A stretch of DNA of 64,000 bases. Origin: Dermatemys mawii. Taxonomy: Eukaryota > Chordata > Testudines > Dermatemydidae. Below, piece by piece: positions 35,563-47,673 of this stretch. The notes below the pieces were generated by a model, which was given only the letters and a program-made list of their open reading frames with translations, was not told the DNA's origin and ran no database searches. The position numbers and the translations under genes are program-made. The number at the start of each line of letters is the position of its first letter. Within the stretch, counting starts at the first letter, position 1. Where the stretch lies: the NCBI GenBank assembly GCA_007922305.1, contig ML677366.1:14316489-14380488 (forward strand), read 5' to 3'.

Positions 35563-35970
35563 CCAATGGAAGCTGTGGCGGTGGCATCTGTGGGCTTGGG
35601 CAGTGTGCGCCACACAGAGCTGCCTGGCTTCCCCCCCACCTAGGAGGCGGATATGCCGGCCGCTTTTGAGAGACAAGTAGCGTCAGATCAGGCAGGGATC
35701 CTGCCTTAGCCCTAGGCCATTGACCGGGAGTTGCCTGAGGTAAGCGCCACCCATTTAGAGGCTGCACCCCTCATCCGCTCCCACATTCCACCCCACTGCC
35801 CCAGGTCAGAACCCCCTCCCACACCCTAACTCCTTCCCAGAGTCCACACCCCAACACCCCCCTGAACCCCAAGGCTCCTCCCTAACCCCCTTCCCCAGCC
35901 TAGAGTCCTCTCCTACACCCTGAATCCCTCATTTCTGGGCCCACCCTGGCTGGAGCCTGCACCCCCTTCT
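35563..35970. mobile_element. hAT-like fragment, related to the 50510 element
   Basis: 'ttgcctgaggtaagcgccacccatttagaggctgcacccc', repeated 'cacaccctaactcc' style blocks and 'ctcatttctgggcccaccctggctggagcctgcaccc' match the interior of 50800-51060 in the same orientation. Neither terminus is recognisable. Confidence 0.7.
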
Positions 35971-36099
35971 TGTCAACTGTTAGAAATGGGCCACATCCAC
36001 CCTAATTGAATTGTCCTCGTTAGCATTGACCCCCCACTTGGTAAGGCAATTCCCATCTTTTCATGTGCTGTATATTTATACCTGCCTACTGTATTTTCC

Positions 36100-36235
36100 A
36101 CTCCCTGCATCTGATGAAGTGTGTTCTAGCCCACAAAAGCTTATGCCCAAATAAATTTGTTAGTCTCTATAGTGCCACAAGGACTCCTTATTTTTTTTGC
36201 TGATAAAGACTAACATGACTACAACCTCTGAAACC
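36100..36235 (+). repeat. Dispersed repeat (gatgaagtg...cccacaaaagcttatgcc...gactaacatgactac)
   Basis: Contains the sequence of a very common amniote repeat: 'catctgatgaagtgtgttct', 'agcccacaaaagcttatgcc', 'aataaatttgttagtctcta', then 'gactaacatgactacaacctctgaaacc'. Opposite-strand relatives at 24783-24910 and 55738-55868. Class uncertain, possibly Penelope-like. Confidence 0.75.
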
Positions 36236-36239
36236 AACC

Positions 36240-38432
36240 ACCCACCTCTATGAGTGGGGAGTTCAGTGTTCATGGTCCAGTCATTCGCTGCTAAGACTGC
36301 TGCTGTAGCCGACAGTGGTGGTAGTTTTGTGCTAAGTCTGCCTTGGAAAATCAGCTATCAGGTGCTTAAAAATAACCCTGGTGAGCTTATCTTGATGGCT
36401 CAGTGTTGCTACAGCAGACAACTGGTTTGATTCTGGTCTTTATCATTCCGAAATGGCAGGGGCAGAGAGCAATGCACAAAAGTCAAATTCAGTTCTCAAG
36501 GGAGGAAATGCCTCTTGTTGCTAAGCAACAACCCATGTAGTCAATTTAGCAGCAGCATTGTCATACTCAAGAGGAAGTCAGTCATTCTCTGGAAGGTCAG
36601 TGGCTCTGGCAACTGCACAAAGGTCTAGTTAGAAGTTGAGAAGAAAGGAGGATCTTTCCTTTATTTCAAATGTGCTCTCAGAGGAGATCAAAGCTTGTTG
36701 ACTTCTGTTTCCACCCATTAGAGGGTCTGGCTGTTATTTATCAGCCGATGTCAGAATACATCACGTAGTTACTGGCTAGATGTGATTAGGGTTTTAATAT
36801 TGCAAATTAAATAAGTAGCTAGAAAGTTTTTTGTTTCAAGATGGCTGGGAAACAAGATCAGATAAGGAAACTGAACAAATTAGCCAGAATGTATTAATAT
36901 ATGGCATTGACCCCGTCCGAGGAAGGATCATAAAAATAGTGGCTAATGGGGTGTGCACGGTTTAAAAACATGCTTGCTTCAAAACATGCCACTGTGTTCC
37001 TTGTAACACCACTCAAGTAACAGTGCATAACTTGTGGTGCGTGTAACTCTTGGAATGAGGGATAGCAGTTTTAAACCGGCTCATCTGTGTATAACCTCCA
37101 GATTATGTTTGTTACTCAGCATCACAAGACATTTTATGACTGGGGAAAAACAGATGAGAACTATGGGCCTGGAATGTGAATTGGGTTATCATGCCAGACG
37201 GGAGGGTTTATTGTGGAGGACAGATGTTACCTTCCTTCACTGGATGCTCCTGGGTTTCTGTATAGGAGGCAGATGCATTGTTGTAATCAAGATAATGGAG
37301 GAAAAATATCTTTAAAGGATGCTTTCCTTTCAACCTTTCCTGTTGTATAAAGAGGGTAGCTATGCCCTTTGGAGCAAGGGATAGTGTAAAGTGGCTATAA
37401 ATAAGAAATAACATCAGGGCTTTGATTTATTCTTGTTCTCTTTAGTTCAGCATGGAGGAAACTAGATTACATTTTAATTAAAAAAGAGGCTGGAAATACT
37501 TGGTGAAAGAGGGTCTGACTCTTATTTGCACTACGGTCTATTTACATGGCCGCTAGACTGGTGTAAAGGAGCCCTAGTTCAAATGGAAATGAGGACTGAT
37601 GTCTCATGATTATATCTCCTTGAGATAATTACCTGGGCAGGCACCTCCCCTGCATTCAGTCTCGGATTTAGAGGAAGAGAGAAAAAATAAGTACAATGAT
37701 CTTCTAGTCATTCTGCAACAGACAATGGGGGCGGTTCAAGTTCCAGTGGACTTGAATTTGAACTATGGAACTGACTCTTACTTTGAGCCAGTAAGCCTTG
37801 GGCTTTGGATGGGACTCTACAACGTTTTGTTACTTCACAGTTGTCTTCTTCCTATGGAAACTGGCACTAAATGGTATTGCAATATGGTAACCAGTGAGTG
37901 TTGAGAGAATGCGGAATCTGTCAGCACTACGCTTGTCTGATGCAGCAACTCATGGTATCGGACACCATCAGGTGGTCGAGGGACATCTACATAGAACACA
38001 TCACCGGACATCAGCAGTACCAGGGAGGATGAGCTGGAGTACCAATGAGAAGCGCAGTGGGGAAAGTAACTGAAATACTTTCCTCATGGATTGTATTTTC
38101 CAAGTGGACAATCTACCCTAAATGCTCAATTACTGAGAGACAATGTATACTCATTGCTATATTTGCTTTCTACAACCAACTCCCTGTACAGGTTTTCATG
38201 AGAGTTATACCCAAGTATTTGGATTCTAATATCTAAACTGTTAAATTTATTCACCTTAATTTGGGTTATTGCTGATTATGCACTATTTATAGCTTATAAC
38301 TGTTAAAAACAAACTCTGTAGTTGTGGATAATCTAAGCACTATACCCAGATGTACAGACACTCTTTTCTCAACCTATGTATTACATAATTTTTTAAACAT
38401 TAGATTTAATAAAAATGTATATATATATACAC
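36240..38432. other. Unassigned sequence
   Basis: No gene or clear repeat recognised. A short (TA)n tract lies at about 38418-38430, just before the hAT-like element. Confidence 0.4.
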
Positions 38433-38440
38433 ACTATAAT

Positions 38441-38830
38441 TAAGGCTACAATTTCATCACAGGTATTTTTTAGTAAAAGTCATGGACAGGTCATGGGCAA
38501 TAAACAAAAATTCATGGTCCATGACCTGACCATGACCTTTACTAAAAATACCTGTGATTAAATCTTGAGGATATAGGCACTGAAAGGGCATAGAGAGGCT
38601 GCTGCTGGGAAGGGACGCCAGGGGCCAACGGTACCAGCTGCCAGGGGCTATTGACTGCAGCTGCTCCAACTGGCCAATGGGGAACCACCTAAGCAGCTGA
38701 CCCCTGAGCCAGCTGCTTGGGCAGCTCTGGGGTCAGCCACATTGGGCCCTGCAGAAGTCACAGAGGTTGGGGAAAGTCACGGAATCCTGTGGTTGACTTC
38801 CACAACCTCCATGACAGACATGGAGCCCTA
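38441..38830. mobile_element. hAT-like MITE with internal hairpin
   Basis: Ends TAAGGCT and AGCCCTA. Flanks ACTATAAT (38433-38440) and ACCATAAT (38831-38838) match at 7 of 8. Near the left end a large inverted repeat pairs 'ggtattttttagtaaaagtc' (38462 on) with its inverse ending at about 38555. The rest is GC-richer ('ccagctgccaggggctattg'). No transposase. Confidence 0.8.
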
Positions 38831-40599
38831 ACCATAATTAAAAGAATTCCTTTAGATAACAATCATTTACAAAGCTTGTCCTCCAAGATTTCTAGTAGAT
38901 ATCAGAGGAGAGTAGGTGATGCCTTGATCTAGCCCAGAACCTGTTCTCTCTACAAGACTCTATCTGTCTAAGTACTTAAATTCCCCCAATTGCTTTGGTA
39001 ACTAATCACATCACAAACATCATTAGCCCTAGGGTGTGTTTTGGTTTCTTTTGGGTCCCTATTTGTATGTGCCATGAAATCAATGCACAATGTGGCATGA
39101 TTGACTATCTCCGATAAGAACTAGACTGAGGAGCACTGGCACAGATACCGACCTTTGCCTGGATTTACCCAATGCAAATAGCTTCTCACTTATAAATACC
39201 AAAATCACTTAAACATAACAGGTGAGAGAGGGGGAAAAACATATTCAGGCAATGAAGTCCACCAAGAGTCTGTTTTCCCAGTAGATTGCCCATCGGGATT
39301 TCAGATACTAGTTTTATACATGTAGGAAAATGTCAAGACATATTTCTGTTTCCAGATCTTAATAAGATTGCTCCCGCCTAGAGATAAAGTAAATCAACTT
39401 AAGGCATCCACCATGACTAAACATTTCTGCCAACATATCCATTGCTCCCAAGGAAATCATCAGGTAATAGGCAAAGATCAGAAGCACCAGTACATATTGG
39501 TAGAGAACTCATTACTACTACAACTGCAAAAAAATCCATATGCACAATACATTTTATTAATGGTAATCATTGAATGGACTTTCACGGAAGAGAGGGGACT
39601 GAAAAGAGTAAGAGAATGTGTATTTTCCAAAGAGAAGAATCTTGGGTTGTGTCACAATCATTTGCTACATGGTATGATGATTTCTCAAACACTAAGCCTC
39701 ATAACAAACTTTGAATTCTCAGCTCTAGAAAAGTTACACACCAGCAAATCTGAGTTCAATTATAACACTTCATTACAACAAACAAAAAGGTCCATTCCCT
39801 AGAGAAGAATAACATTTTAGGATGACTAGTTGTTTATATTGTTAAATTCCCAAGCGATCAAGACAGGTCCAGCACTGAAGTAATCTTTATTAATTTTTAC
39901 TCATGGGGATTCATCTGTCAAAGGAAGTCCTTTTTTAAAATCACTTTAAAAGCCTTGCCACAGTTGGAAAACACAGACATATGTTCCCACTAAGCTTCAG
40001 ACCTGTCATTGTGTAACTGTTAATAAATGCAGCTATTTAAGATCTCATTTGTATTGTGACCCAAAACTGCCATTCACGGAAAACAAAAAGTGGAATCCGG
40101 CCCCCTGCCTCCGTGAACTTACCATTTGAGAGGCCCAGGCCTGCTCCTGCTGAAATCAATGGTTATTCCAGCATAAGAGAGAGGATCCCATCAGTTTCCT
40201 ATTCATTAGAAGTTAGAGGATCAGAGCTTGCCTTCTCTTACCCCACGGAAGAATAGTCATAATCTGATACGATGGACAGCCACACCACACTGATTGGTCA
40301 GTTGCAATTAGCATCATGTCAGCTATCTCAGCTCTTCACAATCATGTTCAAATGTGATGAAATTTTCTAGTTAAGACTTGACCTTGCTGGGACACAAGCA
40401 GTAAGTACAGGCACATAGTATGTAGAGTGATGGTTTATGTTTGGAGTCATGCATACATCTTTGAAACAGCAAAACCCTTTTATAAATAGGCATTTTGGAA
40501 ACTACTCTCCTGATTAACTAAGAATTGCATATGTCCTGTTACTTTTGCCACCCCACTTCCTACCCTGTTCCCCTTGTTTGTCTCATCTATCTTTATGTC

Positions 40600-40712
40600 T
40601 TGTCTTTTACATAGTAAGTTCTTCAGGGCAGGGACCATTTGTACAGTGCTTCGCATAATGCCCACAGCTAGTTGCCCTCTAGGTGCTATATAAATGTTAA
40701 TAATAATAATGG
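40600..40712 (+). repeat. MIR/L2-type 3' tail fragment
   Basis: 'ttcttcagggcagggaccatttgtacagtgcttcgc', 'ataatgcccacag', 'ctaggtgctatataaatg' and a terminal (taa)n. This is the typical end of amniote MIR/L2-like SINE or LINE tails. Confidence 0.6.
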
Positions 40713-43700
40713 GCTTATCAAATGGGACTGAATTGAGCAGTTATTGCTTTTGGAGTTCTGCATTTCTAGCCCACATTTTCAGGAAAATGTGAAGTTTTCT
40801 GAAAGGAAACGCCTTCCTCAATGTATAAGGTATAGCTTGAGGCAGAACAGAGGTCATTCAAAAGATACTTTAATTTTGGATTCTGTATAGTCAGAACAAT
40901 ATGCTCTAAATATGATTCTCTGGTTTAACATGTCGCAAAAAGTCATCACCCCAAATGGAATATTTGGAGAATACTGAAATTAAAAAGACATTTGTACGGA
41001 TGGCTTGAGTTCTCCCAAGGGACTTTTATTGTAATTCAGTTTGCCAAGCATTAGCTATTAGACTCTTATCTTGTAGTTGCATCCTTTCCCACTCTCCTCA
41101 TCAAAATGAATGTGTGCTTATTGTACTGTAGGCATACTCTAAGTCCCAGTCTGTGTCAACTCACATTCCAGCCTTCCAAATCCATTCTCAAATTCATTTT
41201 AACTTTGAGTACCACGCCACATGACCTCAGTAACTCCCCTGCCCCATTATAATACAGGAAACTGTCTGATTATGCACTGTGTATGGGTATATATCAAACA
41301 TGCACAAATCTATAAATTACACCGGTGCTTAAAGGTACCAGACATGTTGGTGAATGAATGCAACAGAGGTTTAGAAATTTCAGCAGAGATTTTTTTCCCC
41401 CAATGATAAATTTCAAAATGGTATAGATCCTTTTTCCACTTCAAGTTTAACATCACTGATGCAGTTCTATGATTCTTTAAATGCCAGCAACATTCTTAGC
41501 CCTGTGCAGAGTAGAGGAAAACCCAATCCCTGCCTGAAGGAATCTACAATCTAAACAGACAGGACAGATCAGACACTCTGACTGCGCTGAGAGACCCAAA
41601 GGAAGGCTAGATCTTAGAGCTCTGATTCCAATTCCAAGTAACATGACATCCTTACTGGCAGTGATTTGTGGATTTCTTGGAAGAAGTGAATCTTCAAGGG
41701 GGATTTGAAAGATGAAATTAGTGATCTTGGCACTGCACAATATCCCCTCAGGGGCTGCTCTGAAAGCTCTCCACATATGTTCAATGTGTGGGTAGGGACT
41801 GGGGACTGGATCACGATCTTTGTATTTTAGTGCTTAAATGCCCTGGCCCAGCCATAGTCCTAAATACCACTATACCTTGGAAATGTCTGTTCCAGGCAGA
41901 AGATAATCTGCATAGATGATGGAGGGCTGTGTATGGATCATACCAGCCAGACACAGAATTAATACTGGTTTTGCAGCACTAGTGTATAGCAGTTGAAAGG
42001 GGTGAGATCTTAAGAGCACTGTGATGTGTTCTGATGAATTTAATTCATGTTCCTTCATTTGTGACTTTTAGGTTTCCTGGTGTCTTGGTTTTTGATCCTT
42101 CTCATGATTTCTCTTGTTTTTTCTCCTTCTGTTTATACTCCAGGGCACAGAACTGGTCACAGATTTTGGTTTTCAAACCTAATGAAAAATTGAGCCCATC
42201 ACGAAAGAAACTATTTCCCAAGGAAACAAGCAACTAAAAATAAACCCATGCAACATTTTCACCAAAGGCTCAACCCACTGAAGTCAAATGGAGTCTTTGC
42301 ATTGACTCCCTTGGGAGTTACATCCAGACCATGGCCAGTAAAATAAGTATGTAAGTGAAATACATAATTTGCCATGTTTTCACTGTCAGTGACATTTAAA
42401 CAATCCGAGAAATATTCAGATCATAATGTGATGAAGGCTATAGAAGTACCTGGTTGGGTGGACTGATAGTTAAATAGATTTATCAAGTACAGTGAATTTC
42501 ATGGTAATCGTCCCCCACACCTCTGTCCCACCAGATGGCCTTTAAGATGCCCTACTCACTTTTCTCTTCTAGGAAATGGAGTTTATTCAATAGGGACGAT
42601 ACACTCTCCACTGTCAGAGGATTCAACAGAGATAGACCAAGGAGGCTTGGATATGGTTTTGATTGTGCAAAATCTCATTGATCATAGCTAGAACCCCAAT
42701 TCTTACAAAATGTGGGGAGGATTTATAAAAGATTCCAGTTTTGGCCTATAACTTTAAGTATCCAGCTATTGCTGAGGCTAAAACAGCTATATATGTCTGT
42801 TGATCTCAAGTAGTTCTTTGAAAATGTCTTTTTACCAGACCTATCTCTTACTGCCAGCACTGTATGAATAACAAACCCTAAATGTATTTTGTACTGCCAT
42901 TGACACCCCTTAAAAAATGTGACCCATAGCGAGAGAAATCAATTCCAGCTGCTTGCAGCATTTTCATAATCCAGACTCTCATTTTACTTATCCCAACTGA
43001 TCTAATACAACTGCCAGGAAAGGAAAACAATGTCTCTGTGTCGTCTTTCTCTGTTTTCTTGTCTCCAAACATGTAACTCTACAGTAACATCTGAATCATA
43101 CCTGGCTTAATAAAATAAACAAGATACATATTTTATCTTTGTGTTTTGCTTCTGCCATCAAGCATTATTTCATAACCCACTGAGTTTATTAGTTTTTTAA
43201 TGGCATTTTTGGAAATTCTGATCAGATATAATTCCATGGGCCTCAAAGAACAGTACAAAGTCAACAAATATGCCTACATCCAAGCCAAATTCTTGTCTGA
43301 GCAGATATGTTCTATTTTTGCCAAATACAATAATATAACATTTCCACTGTCTTTGCATTCCTCATTCTTGGGAATCTCTGGCTTATAACACTCTTAATAA
43401 CAAACTTCATTATTTATCTACTGTGAGTGTATGGGATATGGATGACAAAGCCAAAGCTCAAGATTTAATTGTACTCTAGTTGCTGATTGTTTGGAGGTTT
43501 ATTTCTTTCACATTTAACTGCAGTAAATTTTAAATTAAACAAACTCCATCAAAACAATCAAATTCAGCTCTGGTGTAACTTTAATGATTTGCACCTGCTT
43601 TTCACCAGAGCTGAGTTTGCCCCATAGGCAAATTGATGCTCAGATCCTTTATTTCAGGGATAAATTTTCTATTTATTGAATTCTGTGAGCTGTTTTGGGC

Positions 43701-44084
43701 TCTTTCCAAGACCCCAGTTTAGCAGTCTGTCCTTGAAAGCCTCTATCTTCTACAGATAATGTCAAATACTGTCCTCAGTGCCTGGACACAACTTGCCTTT
43801 GATTTCAGTGAGAGTTGTTGCATCCATAGATTGTGTAATATGGGCCTAAGCATGTTCCTGATAAGCCATGCAATTATTGCTGTTTTTCATATTAACTTCC
43901 TACATCAGTAATTATTTCACTCTAAAGGGTGTTACATTTCACAGATGAATGAAGAAATCCTTCTTCATAGTATCTATGTACATTTTCAGATGTACACTTT
44001 GGAATTTCTCTGGGTGAAATATGTTTAATATTCTATAATTATTACTAACCAATGTGTACCTTATGCTGTAAAGCATGCTGCATT

Positions 44085-44156
44085 TGTGTGTGTGTGTGTG
44101 TGTGTGTGTCTCTGTGAGAGAGAGAGAGAGAGTGAGTGTGTGTGTGTGTGAGAGAG
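44085..44156. repeat. Compound (TG)n/(GA)n microsatellite
   Basis: (TG) run at 44085-44109, then a GA-rich block, then (TG) again at about 44135-44150, then GAGAGAG. Likely length-variable. Confidence 0.97.
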
Positions 44157-44159
44157 TCC

Positions 44160-44330
44160 CCTTCCCTGAACTGCTTACAGTCTAAATAGGCAAGACAAAG
44201 ATGGTTGGGGAGGCAGAAGCAGAGAAAGGTGAAGTGACCTGTCCCAGGTCCCATGACTGGTCAGTGGCAGAACCAGGATTAGAATGTTGGTCTCTCAGAT
44301 CCATCCCTAGTGTCTCACTCACCCTCCCAC
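44160..44330 (-). repeat. MIR-like SINE fragment, reverse orientation
   Basis: 'ggtgaagtgacctgtcccaggtcccatgactggtcagtggcagaaccaggattagaa' is the reverse complement of the MIR core and its tRNA-like head. Ends are indistinct. Confidence 0.6.
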
Positions 44331-45277
44331 ACAATAATATAAGCTAAAACTCTCTGGGGGCTGACTCTACAGCCCCTACTCATGTGAGAAATCCCATTGA
44401 AGCTGACGGGGCTATTCACAAAACTAAGAATTACTCATGCAAGTAACAGTTTCAGGATCAGGCCCCCTAGTTCACCTCATTTCATTTGCAATGAGGGCCT
44501 CAATATGCATTGCAGTAATAGGACTTCAGTGATGACTAGACTAGAGTACTGCATGACCATTTATGCACCTATTAAAATAGGAGTGGTGCTGATATGGGAA
44601 GCAAGATGAAAATATATTTAAGCAAGAAACAGATTTTACACAGTGTAATTGCACTGGTGGATTTCTTTTTGTTCAACTACTTTCTATTTTGGATGTTATA
44701 TCTGTAGGTTATACAATATTTAGTCATTCACTGTGTTTTAATTTATATTTTAATATGCTAATTCTAATTTGCATTAAATTCATACTCATTCCTCCTATGG
44801 AGGAGTTGCTTCAAAATCATAATTCTGAAAGGCCTAGCACTTGCTCACCATTCAGGAAATACAGACTTTCCTTCCCCCCACTATAGTATTAACATGAACC
44901 ACACCACGCATTTTTTGTAAGAAGTGCAAAGCATATCCCTCCTTTTAGAATAGAAACTAAAATGGTAGTTTTCAAAATAATGAATTGGAGTGCCACCCTA
45001 TGTATGTTAGGCACTTATAATTCATTTGTTCTTTAAAATCACTGCTTTGAAAGAATTGGAATTCCTAAACCTGAAATTAAAGGAGCAACAGGATTTTCAA
45101 GGAATGAAAATGTTATCTTCCTATTATTATCGTTGTTCTGGCATATCAGTATGTTCTTTACAGGCAATTTAATGTCAGTTTGCTTCTCTCTGCATTTTTC
45201 AATCTATTTGGTGCCTAGATATACAGAATGTGTTGCCATATATTTGTGTGTTTCAAGCTAATTTGTCCAAAACTGCA

Positions 45278-45955
45278 TGCAAGCGCACGGCGACTCTCCC
45301 TCGGTGCCTCCTGCTGGTCCTTCTGGGAATTAGCTTGATCCAGCCCTCTAGCGCGCCCTCTTCTGGATTTGGTCCTGCTCACTACTGGCCCCGGTGCCCT
45401 CTTACCTCAGGTACTGCGCCCCACAATATCTCCACTGTCTCAGGGTCTCCCCTCTCCCTATCCCCACCTTGCCTCAGTCTAGGCAACTGTCAGTCACCAC
45501 CTGCCCCCGCCCACTGGGGCAGACTGCAGTCTAATTGCCACTCATCACCAGCAAGGGGGGTTGGCCTGCTGCCTCTGCTTGCCCCAGGGCTGCCCCTGTA
45601 ACCCCAGTATCCCTTGTGGGACCATCTACCAGGCCCTGCAGTCTGGGGGTTTCCAGGCTGGAGCTCCCCCAGCTCCTCTAGCCTAGCCCCAGCCCTACTC
45701 CACTCTGGGTCTCCTTAGGTTTCCCCTGCAGCCAGGCCTGTCTGCCTCCTCTCATAGAGGAGACTGTGTCTCTCAGGCCCCTGCCTCTCAATCCTTTTAT
45801 AAGGGCCTGCCGGTCTGCTTGGGACGTGGCCACCCCGCTAAACTTGCTTTCTAATCAGCCTGGGAGCTTGCTTGCTCCCAGCCCCAAGCCTTTCCTGGGC
45901 TGTTTTAACCCCTTCTATCTGAGAGCGGGTAGCCACCCCGCTACACTGCAACTTA
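45278..45955 (-). mobile_element. Solo LTR, family A, reverse orientation
   Basis: On the - strand it starts TGTAGCGGGGTGGCTACC and ends with CA (+ strand start TGCAAGCGC). Perfect 5-bp duplication CTGCA at 45273-45277 and 45956-45960. A TATAAAA box on the - strand is at 45801-45795. It aligns with the + strand copy at 7534-8218 over its length, including the shared 'ttaaaacagcc' and 'cagtctgccccagtg' type segments. Confidence 0.9.
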
Positions 45956-45960
45956 AATCA

Positions 45961-47191
45961 TCTTTTATTCTTGTCAAGGGCTTGGGTCTACCTGGTGAGA
46001 GGTAGAGGTGGAGATACAGCTGCCCACATCTTCCTGTCACTAAATGCACTGACTCTATAGGGGTGAAACCCTAGCCTCATTGTAATCAGTGGAAGTTTGC
46101 CATTGATTTTAGTGGGCAGCAAATTTCCCCCTGGGACTCCGTCGCAGCATATTTTAATTCAATGACCTGGTAGTGTTTAAAGTATATGGGCACTCTCCAG
46201 TCAAAGGCACACAAAGCTTTTCAAGTCATGCAGTCTCTGATTGGCTGCAACCATTGATAGGGTCTGCCTCAGGCTGGCTTATGCTACAGAAATGCTGCCC
46301 TGCCATGGAAATCTAAAAGCAAATTATGTATCTGATCCTGCAACTTTTACTAGTAAGTCATCCTTATTCACAGAAATAATCGCATTACAATCAATGGGAC
46401 TACTCAAAAGAGTAAATATTACTTGCATAATTAAAAGATTACAGCCTGTCTGTGCCAGTCACCTCCAAACACCCAGGTATGGTGATGCAAGAAAGTGGAC
46501 TGTCCTATTGGCTCCAGGGTTGATGGTATGGGGAACTGCCTTGGCTTGTTAGGCAAGAGCTGTCAGCGAAAATGAACAAAAAACATAGTCTGGATCGGGC
46601 TGTCCAATGCCCTGTCCTTTCATTGCTCCCTCTTTTGATATAGAAATCCACAAAGTAATCTGGTGTTGTGGGCTCTGGAGTAGGAAGGATCAGACAATTC
46701 CTTGGTATAATGATTTAGAGGACAGGGACCTCACATTGGTTTTCTGTTAACTTCTGTTGATCCTAAGGGACTGATGCTGTAGCCCTTCCTTGTATGAGCA
46801 GTCTTATTGATTTCACATGAAGAAGGGACTTGGACTGTAATATGTTTGCCTAGGTTTGTTTGTTATTTGACTTTGATACAATGGTATGAACTCTGTGAGT
46901 GACATTCCTCAGGTAGCAATGCTATAATTTGGCATATTACACCCCTTTGCATTTTATTTTTAATGGAAATTTTTTGTTTTACTTGAGCTGTAGAAGTTCA
47001 CAGTGGTTGGTCTGAGATGTGGCTGTGAGGACTAGTACCAAATAGTCTTGAAATAGTATTTAATGATGCACTCTAGATTCTGTGGGTCAGATTTTGGTAC
47101 ATGTTGAGTAGAATCTTAATTCCTGAGTAGTTGATTTCAATGGGTCAACTTAGAGTAAATTATAGCTCAGAATGAGTAATGGTGTTAGAAT
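45961..47191. other. Intergenic sequence with ancient palindromic repeat pieces
   Basis: Pieces carrying the 'attacaatcaatgggactact' motif at about 46310-46445 and similar relics at 46050-46130 and 46765-46835. No gene recognised. Confidence 0.45.
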
Positions 47192-47196
47192 CTGGA

Positions 47197-47668
47197 TGTA
47201 GCAGGGCAGAGGTAAATCCCTTGGAGGCCCTGCTAAAAAACTGATGGTGCCCTGCTGCCTGGCAGGATGACCAGGTGCAGGGGCCCAGGCATTCAGCAGA
47301 GAGATCAGCTGCAGGTCCTAATGAGGGCATGCTCAGGGTAATAGGTTGAGCCAAGTAGAGCCAGTTGAGCTTAGGACTGGGAGGGGTGTATAAGCCCTGA
47401 GAAAAGCTCAGTTGGGAGGCTAGCTGGGGAAGGGGGTAGGAGAGTCACATCTCTGTCTCTCTACTGACTGAAGGGTGCCTCAAGGGCTAGAAGACCCTGG
47501 GAAGGGTCTGGGGGAAAAGATGGGGGAGAGGAGGGGAAATTGGGGCTGCACAAAGCACTGTAAATAAAGGCCTGTGGGTGAAATACCTGAAGAAGGTGCT
47601 TGGATTCTTTCTTAGATAAGCCTAAATGCAGGGACAAGAGGGTGGGACCTTGTGCAGACCCTGTGACA
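47197..47668 (+). mobile_element. Solo LTR, family B
   Basis: Starts TGTAGCAGGGCAGAGG and ends CCCTGTGACA. Flanks CTGGA (47192-47196) and CTGGC (47669-47673) match at 4 of 5. It has a full LTR plan: TATAAG at 47389-47394 and AATAAA at 47563-47568, followed by a GU-rich stretch ('ggcctgtgggtg'). No internal retroviral sequence is nearby. Confidence 0.82.
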
Positions 47669-47673
47669 CTGGC

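Larger units (their letters stand above)
38839..45272. other. AT-rich sequence with ancient SINE pieces and a microsatellite
   Basis: No exon recognised. MIR/L2-like tail at about 40600-40712, a TG/GA microsatellite at 44085-44156, and a MIR-like piece at 44160-44330. A 144-codon open frame at 39368-39802 matches nothing I know and is judged chance. Confidence 0.4.

Noticed and set aside
39368..39802. 144-codon + strand open frame in AT-rich DNA
   Set aside because: No domain, no family I recognise and no clear splice or promoter context. By a rough estimate, about one frame of this length is expected by chance over six frames of 64 kb.
44085..44156. TG/GA array as a regulatory or CRISPR-like repeat
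   Set aside because: Simple compound microsatellite; no spacers and no structure beyond dinucleotide repeats.
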